Counted from the stretch's first letter, positions 38,464 through 50,890 are shown. The stretch: DNA of 56,971 bases from Alphaproteobacteria bacterium (GCA_017467335.1 JAFTSJ010000034.1:1-56971); one strand, 5' to 3'. The notes: generated by a model not told the origin, from the sequence alone. A program made the numbers and translations.

Positions 38464-38655
38464 TTATTTGACTTCTTTATCTGCTGAAACAATAATTTCT
38501 TTTTTATTGTATGTACCACATGATTCGCAAACATGATGTGGACGTACTAATTCGCCGCATTTTGGGCATTCATTAACAGCATTTGTGTCTAATGCCAAAT
38601 GTGAACGACGCATATTCTTTTTTGATTTAGATGTTTTTTTCTTAGGTACTGCCAT
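38464..38655 (-). CDS. rpmF: 50S ribosomal protein L32
   Basis: The 63-residue protein begins MAVPKKKTSKSKKNMRRSH and has two zinc-binding pairs, CPKC and CESC. That is the standard zinc-ribbon form of L32. It is the first gene of the rpmF-plsX-fabH-ihfA-merR transcript. A GAGAG ribosome binding site precedes it. Confidence 0.97.
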   Translation of the reverse strand: MAVPKKKTSKSKKNMRRSHLALDTNAVNECPKCGELVRPHHVCESCGTYNKKEIIVSADKEVK

Positions 38656-38723
38656 TTTTAACTCTCTCTTACAAAATTAACGGAACATCAACCATTGATG
38701 TCCTTTTACATAAATAGGACTAT

Positions 38724-38752
38724 TTTATACATAAATTTTATTTGTTTTGCAA
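38724..38752 (-). promoter_or_regulatory. Promoter of the rpmF-plsX-fabH operon
   Basis: Read on the minus strand, TTGCAA is followed after 17 bases by TATAAA, about 70 bases upstream of rpmF. It falls in the gap after the YdbH-like gene, so the operon has its own start. Confidence 0.65.
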
Positions 38753-38787
38753 GTGTTTTTTTGATATTTCATGAAAAAACAGTCCTT

Positions 38788-41520
38788 TTACTCTTTAAAA
38801 AATTTCTTAACTGCGTGTAAACGTCCCGTAATTGAAGCCGGAATATTCCCTTGCGATGTTGATTTTAAGATATCTTCCAATGAAAATTGCATCGTTTGAG
38901 CATAGGTTGTTTTAATTTGATCCGGCAACATACGCCCTTCAAAATTCAAATAGGCATTTAACAAACCGGAACCTTCCTGCGTTAACAAAATATTGCCTGT
39001 TCGCAATACATATTCATCACTTTTTCTAAATAAAGCACTGCGAATCTGCGGATTGTTACCCGTGTATTTCAGCAAAACATTAGAAGCTCGTATTTCACCA
39101 TTAACAACAGACAAGGTATTATCCTTAACTTCAATCGGCAGACTGACATTGATACGCCCCTCCGCTGTTAATCCGTCAATTTGCCATTGCTTATCCAACA
39201 TGGACACATCAACATCCGTATTTTTCAAATAAACCAATGTACCATTTGAACGATAAGGTATCATCAAGTTATCAACACCGAGAGATACGCCGTTTAATTC
39301 TGTACTCAAACGAGCAATACGCATCATTTGATTGTCTAATTTCAATGTAACAAGCGTATCTCTAAACGGTAAAGAACTGTTAATTTCACCGATATAAATT
39401 TCTTGCGAACCGGCGGTAACAAACGGAACAAGTGATTGAACTGCCAAGACTGTATTCAAGTTATTAACCTGAATATTACCGGCCTTAAACCCGATATTTT
39501 CCATCATTAAATAAAACGGACCGCCGACTTGCTTTTCACTTTTCCAATTTATCTTCCCATAAACAGCTAAGCGACCTTTGGGAGAAGTAGCAAAACCAGG
39601 GAACACATCAGAAATAGACTTCAAATTTTCCTTAACATTCGATAATTCAAACGGAAAAACAACAACACTTCCTTGGAAAGAACCGGAAAGTAAATTTGCT
39701 GTTCCGACATATTGTGCCTTAATCTTATTATCTAATAATCCGACAACCGCTCCCATAACCCCGTTTTCACGACGCATATCCATTGAAAACGGCACTTTCA
39801 TTAAACGATTGTTAACCAAAGAAACTTTTGGTGATTTAAACCGAACAGCCGTATTCGAATCCCAAATATTATCAATCAAAACAGCCGCTTTTTCAAATTG
39901 AACAGCAGGTGAAGCATATGTTGCCTCATCCATTTGTACACGCATATGCGATTCTTGATTTCTCGAACTGATAGCTCCAACTAAATCTAACCCTTTAGAA
40001 CTGATTTCAAGTTTATTGCTATTCCCATTTTTCGTACCGGCATATGAAATATCCGCCATAGCAACATCAAACTGAACACCGTTTCCATCTATTTTAAAAC
40101 TTGTTTTTTTATTCGGTCTCAAAGTAAATGTTGTTCGTTCAGTAGAAACATATGTATTACCATAATGTGTCAAACGACTGTTTTGAACGGAAACAGGGAC
40201 ATTTGCCTTAATTTCGTATGAACAAGTAAAGTCTTTACAGGTTAAATCACCTCTGAATGTTCCGGACGCATTGGCGACACTAAAATCCTGCATATAGAAC
40301 GACTGCATGTTAAAACGAATCGGTTTATTGCTTGTAATATTGGAAAAATGCTTAATATCCAAGCCTTCAAATACCATTTGAACTTCTGTTTTCGTTTCAT
40401 CAGCTTTATCACGAACCTCTTTATTCGTTAACGACAACCCGATTGTACCCCGATACACTTTTTTATTCTTTTTCAAATCAACTTTAACTTTTTTGGTATT
40501 TTTACCATAAGCCATGTCAAATGTACCATTGATGGCTGCAAGTGATGTTTTGTCCGTTTTAATTTTAAATTTTCCGGAAATATTTTCAGGTTGACGATTG
40601 GGAAACGATAACGTACCCGACATAATTTCCAAAGTCCAATCCAAATTATTACCGGTTCCGCCCATCGTTAATAACGCACTGATATTCATATAGTCTTGCT
40701 TAATCGTAATCGGAATACTGACATTCGGTGTTTTTTCATAAACACCGTTAATCGATAATTGAACCGGCAATTTGTATTTTTTACCTTCGATATTAAGAAT
40801 AGCCCCCGGAACAGAAATTGAACCGATTTTATATTCCGCTTTATTTGTCTGATTCAACCGCATTAAAATATCAATCAATTTTCCGGTTTCCAGTTTATCG
40901 CCTTTTTCCTTAATTTTAACAATAGCCCCTTCTAAACTGACAGCCTTTATCCGACCTTTCAGAAAATCAGAAAAATCCGACCGTATCAAAACACGGCGAA
41001 TACTGTAAGACCCATCCTTACTTTTCAAATTTTTCAATTCAATGCGTGACAATGAATATTCATTCATATCCCATGTTGCTTCAATACCGCTTTTCTTTAA
41101 ATAATCAGAAACATATCTTGGATAATTCAAGTATGAATAAATCAAAACAAACAACGATACAATACCGCCGATATAAACAAAAGCAATCAATAAACACCAA
41201 ACCAATTTTAAGGTCGAAAAAATAGCACTATAACGGTGTTGAATTTCAGCCCACTTAATCGTTGCCCGCATCATAAAAATCGTGAACATCTTTGAAAAAG
41301 AAATTTCTTTACGAACTTTTTTCTTTTGATCTTTTTCATTTTTTTTATCTTCAGCAGAAATAATACTCAACAAATCAATTGGTTTTTCATCTTCATCCTG
41401 CCCATTTGACGGGTGAGAGACCATACCGGATTGTGATGAAGTTTGCTGTTTTAAATACGCTTCCAGTTCTTCTTCCATACTCGGTGTTGTGTCATTTTGT
41501 GTTTGTTTTGAATCAACCAT
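38788..41520 (-). CDS. YdbH/AsmA-like envelope protein
   Basis: The 910-residue protein has a cytoplasmic N-terminus (about 1-95), one membrane helix near 105-130, then a long beta-rich periplasmic region with weakly repeating strands. Residues about 790-905 fit the YdbH C-terminal domain: GRINVSLPIEVKDNTLSVVN followed by SGLLNAYLNFEGRMLP. YdbH, TamB and AsmA relatives form lipid-conducting bridges between inner and outer membrane. It lies between ligA and rpmF on the same strand. The envelope role is inferred from the domain pattern and the anchor. The polar N-terminal extension is longer than usual for the family. Confidence 0.75.
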   Translation of the reverse strand: MVDSKQTQNDTTPSMEEELEAYLKQQTSSQSGMVSHPSNGQDEDEKPIDLLSIISAEDKKNEKDQKKKVRKEISFSKMFTIFMMRATIKWAEIQHRYSAIFSTLKLVWCLLIAFVYIGGIVSLFVLIYSYLNYPRYVSDYLKKSGIEATWDMNEYSLSRIELKNLKSKDGSYSIRRVLIRSDFSDFLKGRIKAVSLEGAIVKIKEKGDKLETGKLIDILMRLNQTNKAEYKIGSISVPGAILNIEGKKYKLPVQLSINGVYEKTPNVSIPITIKQDYMNISALLTMGGTGNNLDWTLEIMSGTLSFPNRQPENISGKFKIKTDKTSLAAINGTFDMAYGKNTKKVKVDLKKNKKVYRGTIGLSLTNKEVRDKADETKTEVQMVFEGLDIKHFSNITSNKPIRFNMQSFYMQDFSVANASGTFRGDLTCKDFTCSYEIKANVPVSVQNSRLTHYGNTYVSTERTTFTLRPNKKTSFKIDGNGVQFDVAMADISYAGTKNGNSNKLEISSKGLDLVGAISSRNQESHMRVQMDEATYASPAVQFEKAAVLIDNIWDSNTAVRFKSPKVSLVNNRLMKVPFSMDMRRENGVMGAVVGLLDNKIKAQYVGTANLLSGSFQGSVVVFPFELSNVKENLKSISDVFPGFATSPKGRLAVYGKINWKSEKQVGGPFYLMMENIGFKAGNIQVNNLNTVLAVQSLVPFVTAGSQEIYIGEINSSLPFRDTLVTLKLDNQMMRIARLSTELNGVSLGVDNLMIPYRSNGTLVYLKNTDVDVSMLDKQWQIDGLTAEGRINVSLPIEVKDNTLSVVNGEIRASNVLLKYTGNNPQIRSALFRKSDEYVLRTGNILLTQEGSGLLNAYLNFEGRMLPDQIKTTYAQTMQFSLEDILKSTSQGNIPASITGRLHAVKKFFKE

Positions 41521-41567
41521 AGTACTCCCCTTATCATATCAATCAGTTAAGCATACTGTTTTTTTTC

Positions 41568-43652
<2,085 letters not shown>

Positions 43653-43664
43653 TTACTTTTCTTT

Positions 43665-45341
43665 TTAGTGTTGAGCATTCGCTTTATCCAAAAGTTCCTG
43701 AGCCATAACACGAGCCGTTTGTGTTGTCTGTGTACCGGAAAGCATACGGGCTATTTCCATCAACCGACCTTCATCATCTAAAACATGAACCTGTGTTATT
43801 GTTTTTAAATTTGTTGTCTGTTTAACAACCGTACAATGTTGAACACCGAATGAGGCAACCTGTGGAGAATGTGTAACAACCAAAACCTGACATTCTTGTC
43901 CTAACCGAGCCAATCGTTCCCCGACAGCAGCTGCCGTTGCTCCGCCAACGCCACTGTCAACTTCATCAAAAATCAACGTATCCGTTGTTTCTGCCTGTGC
44001 CAAATTAACTTTTAATGCCAACATAAAACGAGCCAACTCCCCTCCTGACGCCACTTTATTCAAAGGAGCTGGTGGTGTTCCGATATTTGTTGAAACCATA
44101 AATGAAACCGTATCAACACCTTCAGCCGTTGCGTTATCATCACAAGATATTATTTGCGTACAAAACGTTGCTTTTTCCAATTTCAAAGCGGGTAACTCTC
44201 GGGCAACGGCTTTATCTAATTTCTGAGCCGCTTTACGCCGATTATCTGATAAAATATGGGCTTCTGATAAATATTGCTGATGGATTTCAGCCACTTTTTG
44301 ACGACATTGCCGTACGTAATCTTCCCCCTTTTCAAGCTGATTCATTTGTGAACGAAAATCTGTCAACAATGTCGGCAATGCCTGAACAGATACTTGATAA
44401 CGGCGAGCCATATCTTTTAACATAAATAACCGATTATCAATATGACTTAATTCAGATACATCTCCGATTTCTTCACCGATATTTTCCAATTCTCCGGATA
44501 AGTCAACCATAATTTCTTGAGCTTCATGAACAGATTGAATCAACGGGTCAAATCGTTCCGGTAAATATTGTGAAACTTTTTCCAATTGTCTGGATACCAG
44601 CGATAATTGACGCAAAACCCCTTTTTCTTCCGAACTGATAATCTGATAAGCCGTATCAACGCTAGTAATAATTTTTTCACTGTTCATCAATTGCGTTCGG
44701 CGAATGGTCAATGCTTCTTCTTCATCCGGTTGAATATTTAACATTTCCAAATCTGATATGGCATTTTTTAAAAATTCTTCTTCTTTTGCACTGTCTGCCA
44801 TACGTTTTTCCATATCTTGCAACTCATTTTGCAAATGGCGATATTGTTGATATAAATCAGATACGTTTTTCTTCACCTTCTCCAAACCGGCATATGTGTC
44901 CAAAATTCCCAAATGTGTTGCCGGGTTTAATAAACCATGTGTCGCAAATTGCCCATGAATTTCAACCAACATTTCTCCGATTTTTTTTAAAAAAGAAATA
45001 CTGACAGGCTCATCGTTAATAAATGCCTTACTTTTACCGTCACACGTAACAATCCGCCGTAAAAAAAGTTCTTCCCCTTCGCATGCAAGACCTTGTTCAT
45101 CAATCACATGCCATACAGCATGATGTCGAGGCAAAACAAATGTTGCACTAACACTGAGCCGTTCTTCCCCATGGCGAACAAGACCGGCCTCCGCCCTTGC
45201 TCCCAGAACAAGTGATAAGGAATCCAGCAGTATTGATTTACCGGCACCTGTTTCACCGGTAAAAACACATAGCCCCTTATCAAAACTTAAATCAAGTTTA
45301 TCAATTATGACAACATTACGAATCGATAAAGATGACAGCAT
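43665..45341 (-). CDS. recN: DNA repair protein RecN
   Basis: The 558-residue SMC-like ATPase has Walker A GETGAGKS near residues 29-36, a central coiled coil, the signature ASGGELARFMLALK and Walker B LIFDEVDSGVGG. It acts in double-strand break repair. It lies between bamD and ligA as in other Alphaproteobacteria. Confidence 0.97.
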   Translation of the reverse strand: MLSSLSIRNVVIIDKLDLSFDKGLCVFTGETGAGKSILLDSLSLVLGARAEAGLVRHGEERLSVSATFVLPRHHAVWHVIDEQGLACEGEELFLRRIVTCDGKSKAFINDEPVSISFLKKIGEMLVEIHGQFATHGLLNPATHLGILDTYAGLEKVKKNVSDLYQQYRHLQNELQDMEKRMADSAKEEEFLKNAISDLEMLNIQPDEEEALTIRRTQLMNSEKIITSVDTAYQIISSEEKGVLRQLSLVSRQLEKVSQYLPERFDPLIQSVHEAQEIMVDLSGELENIGEEIGDVSELSHIDNRLFMLKDMARRYQVSVQALPTLLTDFRSQMNQLEKGEDYVRQCRQKVAEIHQQYLSEAHILSDNRRKAAQKLDKAVARELPALKLEKATFCTQIISCDDNATAEGVDTVSFMVSTNIGTPPAPLNKVASGGELARFMLALKVNLAQAETTDTLIFDEVDSGVGGATAAAVGERLARLGQECQVLVVTHSPQVASFGVQHCTVVKQTTNLKTITQVHVLDDEGRLMEIARMLSGTQTTQTARVMAQELLDKANAQH

Positions 45342-45358
45342 TTTTTTCCTTTATGAAC

Positions 45359-46126
45359 TTATTTTTCCGCTTTAGGTTGATACTTTTGTGTTATTTTAAT
45401 TGCCTTTTGAGTCCAATCATCTTGGCCGTAATATGTTTTTAATATCCGAACCATCTCCATAGCCTGTTTGTGCATACCTAACGATTCGTAACATACCGTT
45501 AAACGATACAAAGCTTCAGGCGTTTGATTGGTATGCGGATGTTCCAACAAAACCGTTTGAAACCGATTCATAGCCGGAATATATTCTGCATGCTTTAAAT
45601 AATATCGACCGACCGCCATTTCTTTACCGGCTAAATGGGCTTCGATTTCTTTCAACTTAACCTGAATATCCGGTACATACACGGAATGAGGGAAACGAGC
45701 CAAAATTTCTTGAAACGTTAACAACGCATCTTGTGTCATTTTTTGTTCACGAGATACATCCGACATTTGTTCATAATAACATAATCCTTTTAAATAGTAG
45801 GCATACACTATATTTCGATTTCCGGGATGTAATTGTATAAACCGATCTAACGTCAACACGGCATCATCATATTTATTGGCAGAATAATACGCATAGGCTG
45901 CCATAATCTGAGCTCGTGGAGCCCAAACAGAATAAGGATGTTGCCGTTCAATTTCATCAAAATATTGTGCCGAAGTATCATATTCTTTGGCCTTAAAATC
46001 ATTATAACCCCGCATATACAATTGTTCAACCGGCATATCGGGTATTGTTCCGTCACCGGCAGCACATCCCGTTAATATCAAACATGATAAAACAGCACTG
46101 ATCCAACCGTTGCATTTTTTCTTCAT
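45359..46126 (-). CDS. bamD: Outer membrane assembly lipoprotein BamD
   Basis: The 255-residue lipoprotein has lipobox LTGC (lipidated C21) and five TPR-like repeats, starting YMRGYNDFKAKEYDTSAQYFDEIE in sections and ending with YESLGMHKQAMEM. BamD is the essential TPR lipoprotein of the BAM complex, which inserts outer-membrane proteins. The start is the ATG six bases after GAGG; the GTG four codons earlier lies inside that ribosome binding site. Confidence 0.93.
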   Translation of the reverse strand: MKKKCNGWISAVLSCLILTGCAAGDGTIPDMPVEQLYMRGYNDFKAKEYDTSAQYFDEIERQHPYSVWAPRAQIMAAYAYYSANKYDDAVLTLDRFIQLHPGNRNIVYAYYLKGLCYYEQMSDVSREQKMTQDALLTFQEILARFPHSVYVPDIQVKLKEIEAHLAGKEMAVGRYYLKHAEYIPAMNRFQTVLLEHPHTNQTPEALYRLTVCYESLGMHKQAMEMVRILKTYYGQDDWTQKAIKITQKYQPKAEK

Positions 46127-46153
46127 TTGTAACCTCACTTTTATATTTTTTGT

Positions 46154-46182
46154 ATCCTAACAAGAAACAAAAATTTATTCAA
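46154..46182 (-). promoter_or_regulatory. Promoter of the bamD-recN-ligA cluster
   Basis: On the minus strand TTGAAT is followed after 17 bases by TAGGAT, 27 bases upstream of the bamD ATG. The divergent pckG promoter occupies the other side of this 194-base spacer. Confidence 0.6.
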
Positions 46183-46262
46183 GTATTTTATAACTGTTTT
46201 TTCCGTTTATATATAATTCGTTTATCAATAAAAGAAAAGATAAAAAAACAAAACCTTTCCTG

Positions 46263-46291
46263 TTGACTTTTCAAAAAGAGCATTTTAAGAT
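46263..46291 (+). promoter_or_regulatory. Promoter of pckG
   Basis: TTGACT, a 17-base spacer and TAAGAT lie 29 bases before the pckG ATG, followed by a strong AGGGAGAAG ribosome binding site. Confidence 0.6.
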
Positions 46292-46320
46292 AAATCTATA
46301 TATTAAAAAGGGAGAAGAAC

Positions 46321-48138
46321 ATGTCAACACAAAAAATACCAACAACTAATCCAAAAGTTATCGATTGGGTTAATGAAATTGCCGATTTAACCGAACCGGA
46401 CGCTATTTATTGGTGTGACGGCTCACAAAAAGAAAGTGATGCCATCAATAATTTATTAGTGGAAAACGGTACATTTATTCCGCTTAATCCAAAAAAACGT
46501 CCCAATAGTTTTTTAGCCCGTTCCAACCCGAAAGATGTTGCTCGGGTTGAAGGCAGAACATTTATTTGTTCGGAAAAAGAACAAGATGCCGGTCCGACAA
46601 ATAATTGGGCTAATCCCAAAAAAATGAAAAAAATATTAAATAAACTGCTCAAAGGATGTATGAAAGGACGCACAATGTATGTTATTGCGTTTTCGATGGG
46701 TCCTTTGGGGTCTGATATTTCTCAAATCGGTATTGAAATAACTGATTCACCTTATGTTGTTGCGAATATGCGTATTATGACACGCATGGGACAAAAGGTA
46801 TGGAAAATATTGGGAGATAACGACTTTGTCAAATGCTTACATTCCGTTGGTGTTCCACTTAAAGAAGGGGAAAAAGACGTCCCTTGGCCCTGCAACCCTG
46901 AAAACACATATGTTACTCATTTCCCTGAAACAAAGGAAATTATCTCTTTCGGTAGCGGATATGGCGGAAATGCTTTATTAGGTAAAAAATGCTTGGCATT
47001 ACGTATTGCCAGCACCATGGCTCGTGATGATGGTTGGCTGGCAGAACATATGTTAATCGTAGGCTTGGAAAACAAAAAGTTGAAAATTAAATCGTATGTA
47101 ACAGCAGCCTTCCCCAGTGCCTGCGGTAAAACGAATATGGCCATGCTTATTCCACCAAAAGAAATGAAGGATTGGAAAGTATCAACAATCGGAGATGATA
47201 TTGCTTGGATTAAACCTAAAAAAGACGGGCGTTTATATGCCATCAATCCGGAAGCCGGATTTTTTGGCGTAGCCCCGGGAACATCTCCCAAAACAAACAA
47301 AAACGCCATTGAATCTTGCCGAGCCAATACAATTTTCACAAATGTTGCCTTAACGGATGACGGGGATGTTTGGTGGGAAGGATTAACAGACGAACCGCCT
47401 CAACACCTGATTGATTGGCAAGGCAATGATTGGACACCGCAATCTCAAACACCGGCTGCTCATCCTAACTCTCGCTTTACGGCTCCAGCCGGACAATGTC
47501 CGATTATTGACAAGAACTGGGAAAATCCGAACGGCGTTCCAATTGATGCTTTTATTGTCGGTGGTCGTTTAGCAACAAATGCTCCTTTGGTCTATCAAGC
47601 ATTCAATTGGCAACACGGTGTTTATTTAGCCAGCATAATGGGTTCCGAAAAAACCGCTGCCGCCGAAGGAAAAGCAGGTGAAATTCGCCGTGATCCGATG
47701 GCTATGCTTCCCTTTTGCGGATACAACATGGGCAATTATTGGAAACATTGGTTAGAAGTCGGAGCCAAAATAAAACACAAACCTCTTGTTTTCCGTGTTA
47801 ACTGGTTTAGGAAAAATGACAAAGGTCAATTTATGTGGCCTGGTTTTGGCAATAATATGCGTGTTTTGGAATGGATTGTCAAACGGACACAAGGTATAGC
47901 TAATGCTCAAGAAACAGTATTCGGTTGGTCTCCTAATTATCAAGATTTAACATGGAAAGGTCTATCTATGTCTGAAACGGATTTTGATGATTTAATGAAA
48001 ATTGATATTCCGACAGCATTAAAAGAAGTTGAATCTCAAAAAGAACATTACAAGCCGTTTAAAAAACAAAAAACATTGCCGATTGAACTGGAAGCAGAAA
48101 TTATATTACAAGAAGAACGGCTTAAAAAAGCACAATAA
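46321..48138 (+). CDS. pckG: Phosphoenolpyruvate carboxykinase (GTP)
   Basis: The 605-residue protein is of the GTP-dependent class. It has the P-loop/active-site Cys segment [35 protein letters not shown] and [17 protein letters not shown] (in parts). It interconverts oxaloacetate and PEP. Many Alphaproteobacteria use the unrelated ATP-type enzyme, so the GTP form is notable and fits some fermentative or host-associated lineages. It stands alone with its own promoter. Confidence 0.97.
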   Translation: MSTQKIPTTNPKVIDWVNEIADLTEPDAIYWCDGSQKESDAINNLLVENGTFIPLNPKKRPNSFLARSNPKDVARVEGRTFICSEKEQDAGPTNNWANPKKMKKILNKLLKGCMKGRTMYVIAFSMGPLGSDISQIGIEITDSPYVVANMRIMTRMGQKVWKILGDNDFVKCLHSVGVPLKEGEKDVPWPCNPENTYVTHFPETKEIISFGSGYGGNALLGKKCLALRIASTMARDDGWLAEHMLIVGLENKKLKIKSYVTAAFPSACGKTNMAMLIPPKEMKDWKVSTIGDDIAWIKPKKDGRLYAINPEAGFFGVAPGTSPKTNKNAIESCRANTIFTNVALTDDGDVWWEGLTDEPPQHLIDWQGNDWTPQSQTPAAHPNSRFTAPAGQCPIIDKNWENPNGVPIDAFIVGGRLATNAPLVYQAFNWQHGVYLASIMGSEKTAAAEGKAGEIRRDPMAMLPFCGYNMGNYWKHWLEVGAKIKHKPLVFRVNWFRKNDKGQFMWPGFGNNMRVLEWIVKRTQGIANAQETVFGWSPNYQDLTWKGLSMSETDFDDLMKIDIPTALKEVESQKEHYKPFKKQKTLPIELEAEIILQEERLKKAQ

Positions 48139-48156
48139 AAAATCTCTATTTTTAGC

Positions 48157-48190
48157 AAACCTCCGTTAAAAAATTTTTTGACGGAGGTTT
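48157..48190 (+). terminator. Probable terminator after pckG
   Basis: An AAACCTCCGT/ACGGAGGTTT stem with an AT-rich loop lies 19 bases after the stop. The T-tail after the stem is short, so it may be weak. Confidence 0.55.
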
Positions 48191-48221
48191 AATGATTGTC
48201 ATACACCTAAACAGATTTTGA

Positions 48222-48250
48222 TTGACAAAAAACATAAACCATAGTAAAAT
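48222..48250 (+). promoter_or_regulatory. Promoter of the AbiEii-type gene pair
   Basis: TTGACA, a 17-base spacer and TAAAAT end 51 bases before the ATG at 48301; an AAGGATG ribosome binding site follows. Confidence 0.7.
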
Positions 48251-48300
48251 ATCATGGAAGTTATTGTTTTATCAAAAAAATAACACATTAAGGATGATAT

Positions 48301-49383
48301 ATGATACAAGGTAAAATATTTCAAAATTTATCACGCCGTTTGGGTATTCGTGCCGAAACATTAGAACGTGACTATGTGATGAATTTAATTTTGGATGCCT
48401 TTGCTCATTGTCCTTCAACACAAGATACATTCTTTTTCAAGGGTGGATGTTGTGTTCACAAATGTTTTTCTCAACATACATTTAATTCGACAAACCCAAA
48501 TCTTTCTTATTTTTTAAACGGACGTTTTTCATCAGATATTGATTTAACGGTTACACCGGATATGATGTCAACTGAAAAACTGACACAGGCATTTGAAGAA
48601 GTAAAAGAGTACGTTTATCATCGACACGGGCTGGTTATCGGTCAATTTTCATTTCCCATTCATGCAAACAACAAACAACAAATTGAAAATCGACTTAAAT
48701 CCAACTGTCGTGGTATTATTCATTTTGAAGGTCCGATGTATAATAAAAGATTCAATTCTCCTGCCATGAAATTTGATATTACTGCGGATGAACGGGTTGT
48801 GTTTTCACCTTATAAACGTTTAATTTTTCATCCTTATTCCAAAGAAGATGAAGAAATTGTTTTAGTGACCAAAACATACACGTTGCGTGATATTTTTGCT
48901 GAAAAAATACGGGCATTGTTTGAACGGTGTTCACCACGTGATTTATATGATTTGGTTATCTTACAATCCCATCCGGACTTGGACGAGTCACGACGAACAG
49001 GTATCGGATTATCCATCATTGAAAAATTTATTTTAAAACAAATGGATTATAATATCTCGATGAAACGATTGGAAACAACCCAAAGATACGGAACACCCCT
49101 ACTTGAGCTTTGTCGTACATCATGGGAAAATGCGTTGATGCGTCAAGTTGCTTCCATACCAAATTACGATGATTATATTCAACAATTACCCAACATTATT
49201 TCTTTTGCCCAACAATGTGTTTTACGGGCACAAAAAGAAATTGCTCATTATAATAATCGAACGCCGAAACAATTTTCAACAACTGTACACCGTCTGTTAC
49301 TTGAACAAACATTCAAGGGTTCTGATTTTCAAAAACAAATAAATCAGGTACTTGCAGAAGAAAAAAATGAGAGGTCAAAATGA
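48301..49383 (+). CDS. AbiEii/AbiGii-type nucleotidyltransferase
   Basis: The 360-residue protein has the nucleotidyltransferase motif of AbiEii: FFKGGCCVHKCF (G48, G49) and SSDIDLTV with metal-binding D79 and D81. A later AEKIRALFERCSPRDLYDL is the family's conserved helix. AbiEii proteins are toxins of the AbiE phage-defence systems; relatives add nucleotides to tRNA acceptor ends. No AbiEi antitoxin gene lies next to it. Its 3' end overlaps a second, related gene by four bases (ATGA), so the two are co-translated. Substrate and partner unknown. Confidence 0.85.
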   Translation: MIQGKIFQNLSRRLGIRAETLERDYVMNLILDAFAHCPSTQDTFFFKGGCCVHKCFSQHTFNSTNPNLSYFLNGRFSSDIDLTVTPDMMSTEKLTQAFEEVKEYVYHRHGLVIGQFSFPIHANNKQQIENRLKSNCRGIIHFEGPMYNKRFNSPAMKFDITADERVVFSPYKRLIFHPYSKEDEEIVLVTKTYTLRDIFAEKIRALFERCSPRDLYDLVILQSHPDLDESRRTGIGLSIIEKFILKQMDYNISMKRLETTQRYGTPLLELCRTSWENALMRQVASIPNYDDYIQQLPNIISFAQQCVLRAQKEIAHYNNRTPKQFSTTVHRLLLEQTFKGSDFQKQINQVLAEEKNERSK

Positions 49384-49694
49384 TTGATAGAAAAGTTTTG
49401 CAAAATCTTTCTCGTCGAACCGGCATCCGAGCTGAATTGCTTGAAAAAGATTACGTAATGAATCTGCTTTTAGATGCGATTGCCAATTGTCCCTCGGCAC
49501 GTAATAAAATCTTCCTCAAAGGAGGAGCGGCCATATACAAATGCTATAATTTTCATGACAACACGCCACCAAATAAAAAAACACCCTCACCATTATTATT
49601 GAATATGCGGTTTACTGATGATTTAGACTTTACCGTCACACCAGATTTAATGTCAGAAGAAAAACTGCACACCGTTTTCAATGAAATCGCATAA
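49380..49694 (+). pseudogene. Second AbiEii-type gene, N-terminal part before a TAA
   Basis: This tandem paralogue starts MIDRKVLQNLSRRTGIRAEL and keeps both nucleotidyltransferase elements, FLKGGAAIYKCY and TDDLDFTVTP. It stops at TAA (49692) in VFNEIA. The first gene continues through the equivalent position with EEVKEYVYHRHGL, and here the same frame continues as YLLERHGL after the stop. The 104-residue product would hold the catalytic residues but lack the rest of the fold. A single base change from CAA, GAA or AAA would explain the break. Confidence 0.75.
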
Positions 49695-49700
49695 TACTTA

Positions 49701-50495
49701 TTGGAACGGCACGGATTGGTTATCAATCAATTTTCGTTTCCCATTCATAGCAACAAAAAACAAATGTTTGATGGCCATGAAAAACGTAATTGTCGAGGAT
49801 TTATTCACTTTGAAGGACCAATGTTTAACCCACGTTTTAATTCGCCAACATTAAAAATGGATATAACATCGGATGAACATATTGCTTTTTCACCGTATTT
49901 GTTACCGATAAAACACCCGTATCCAACACGATCGGATGAACAACCGTTGTTTGCACAAACATACACATTCCATGATATTTTAGCCGAAAAAATTCGAGCA
50001 TTATTCGAACGTGTTTCCGTTCGAGATTTATATGATTGTCTTTTTTTAATACAACATCCGCATATGGATGATGTGCGTAAAACAGGAATAGGCGTTGCCT
50101 TGATAGATAAATTAAAAGCTCGAAATTTGTCCCCACAAGTATCTTGGACATTATTTACACGCCGTGTTGATGAAAACAACACCCCTATTGATATCAGAAA
50201 TGAATTTCAATCACAATGGGAAAGTACATTAAGTCGTCAAATTGTTCATGTTCCGCCTTTTGATATTGCTTGGGAAAGAACAACTTACTTAATTGAATTT
50301 GCCCGAGAATGTTTAACCTTAGCCAAAGCACGTATTACTGACTTAAAACGTAAAAATCCGGATCAAGATATTCATGTCATTATTGATAATTTAATTGTAG
50401 AACAACGCAATAATGAAATCAAGACCATCAATCGCCAAGTTAATCAAACACTCAATTCAATGCAAAGTAAACAAACAAATAATCAAAAAGATTAA
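49701..50495 (+). pseudogene. Second AbiEii-type gene, C-terminal part after the TAA
   Basis: This is in frame with the previous entry and collinear with residues ~105-360 of the upstream paralogue: HGLVINQFSFPIH, CRGFIHFEGPMFNPRFNSP and ILAEKIRALFERVSVRDLYD. The only nearby starts are non-ATG (a TTG at 49701) with no ribosome binding site, so separate translation is doubtful. Its coding sequence is otherwise intact for 264 codons, which points to a very recent break, a sequencing error or readthrough. Confidence 0.75.
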
Positions 50496-50646
50496 CTGAA
50501 AACACAATATAATATATACAAAACTCCTGACTAAAAATTCAGCAAGGGATTGATAATATAATACATAAAAAAAATACCTTAATAAAGAAACAAAAAAATG
50601 TTTTCACTTTTGTAAATAGCGTTTATTTCAAACACAGCAGTTCAAT

Positions 50647-50850
50647 TTAGTTTTTTGAACGATTAAGCAAGCTTAACATACTGGTTAAACCACCGGATGT
50701 TGCCCGTTGTCTATTCACAAAATAACTTTGGCGATTATTCATTGCACGAGCATATCGTTTTAAAAACGACCGTTCATATTCCCGAACTTCTGATGAATCC
50801 GAAATTTTTACCAGTGCCTGTAATAAATGTCTTCGTTTTTCAATGACCAT
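50647..50850 (-). CDS. Small basic orphan protein of 67 residues
   Basis: The gene has AGAGG upstream of its ATG and a near-consensus promoter on the same strand. The product is basic and soluble: MVIEKRRHLLQALVKISDSS, then YERSFLKRYARAMNNRQSY and an R/S/G-rich end. No family is recognised. The charge suggests a nucleic-acid or ribosome partner. The 150-base stretch between it and the AbiEii-type pair is AT-rich and otherwise empty. Confidence 0.6.
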   Translation of the reverse strand: MVIEKRRHLLQALVKISDSSEVREYERSFLKRYARAMNNRQSYFVNRQRATSGGLTSMLSLLNRSKN

Positions 50851-50868
50851 TTATCGCCTCTTAATCGT

Positions 50869-50882
50869 GTGATAAAAATCAC
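50869..50882. promoter_or_regulatory. Perfect 14-base inverted repeat in the leader of the small orphan gene
   Basis: GTGAT-AAAA-ATCAC is a perfect palindrome lying between the -10 box and the ribosome binding site of the gene at 50647-50850. It could be an operator or a small RNA hairpin. Confidence 0.4.
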
Positions 50883-50890
50883 TTCTTGCT

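Noticed and set aside
48301..50495. Complete AbiE toxin-antitoxin system
   Set aside because: Only AbiEii-type genes are seen. The upstream neighbour is pckG and the downstream one a 67-residue gene with no AbiEi features.
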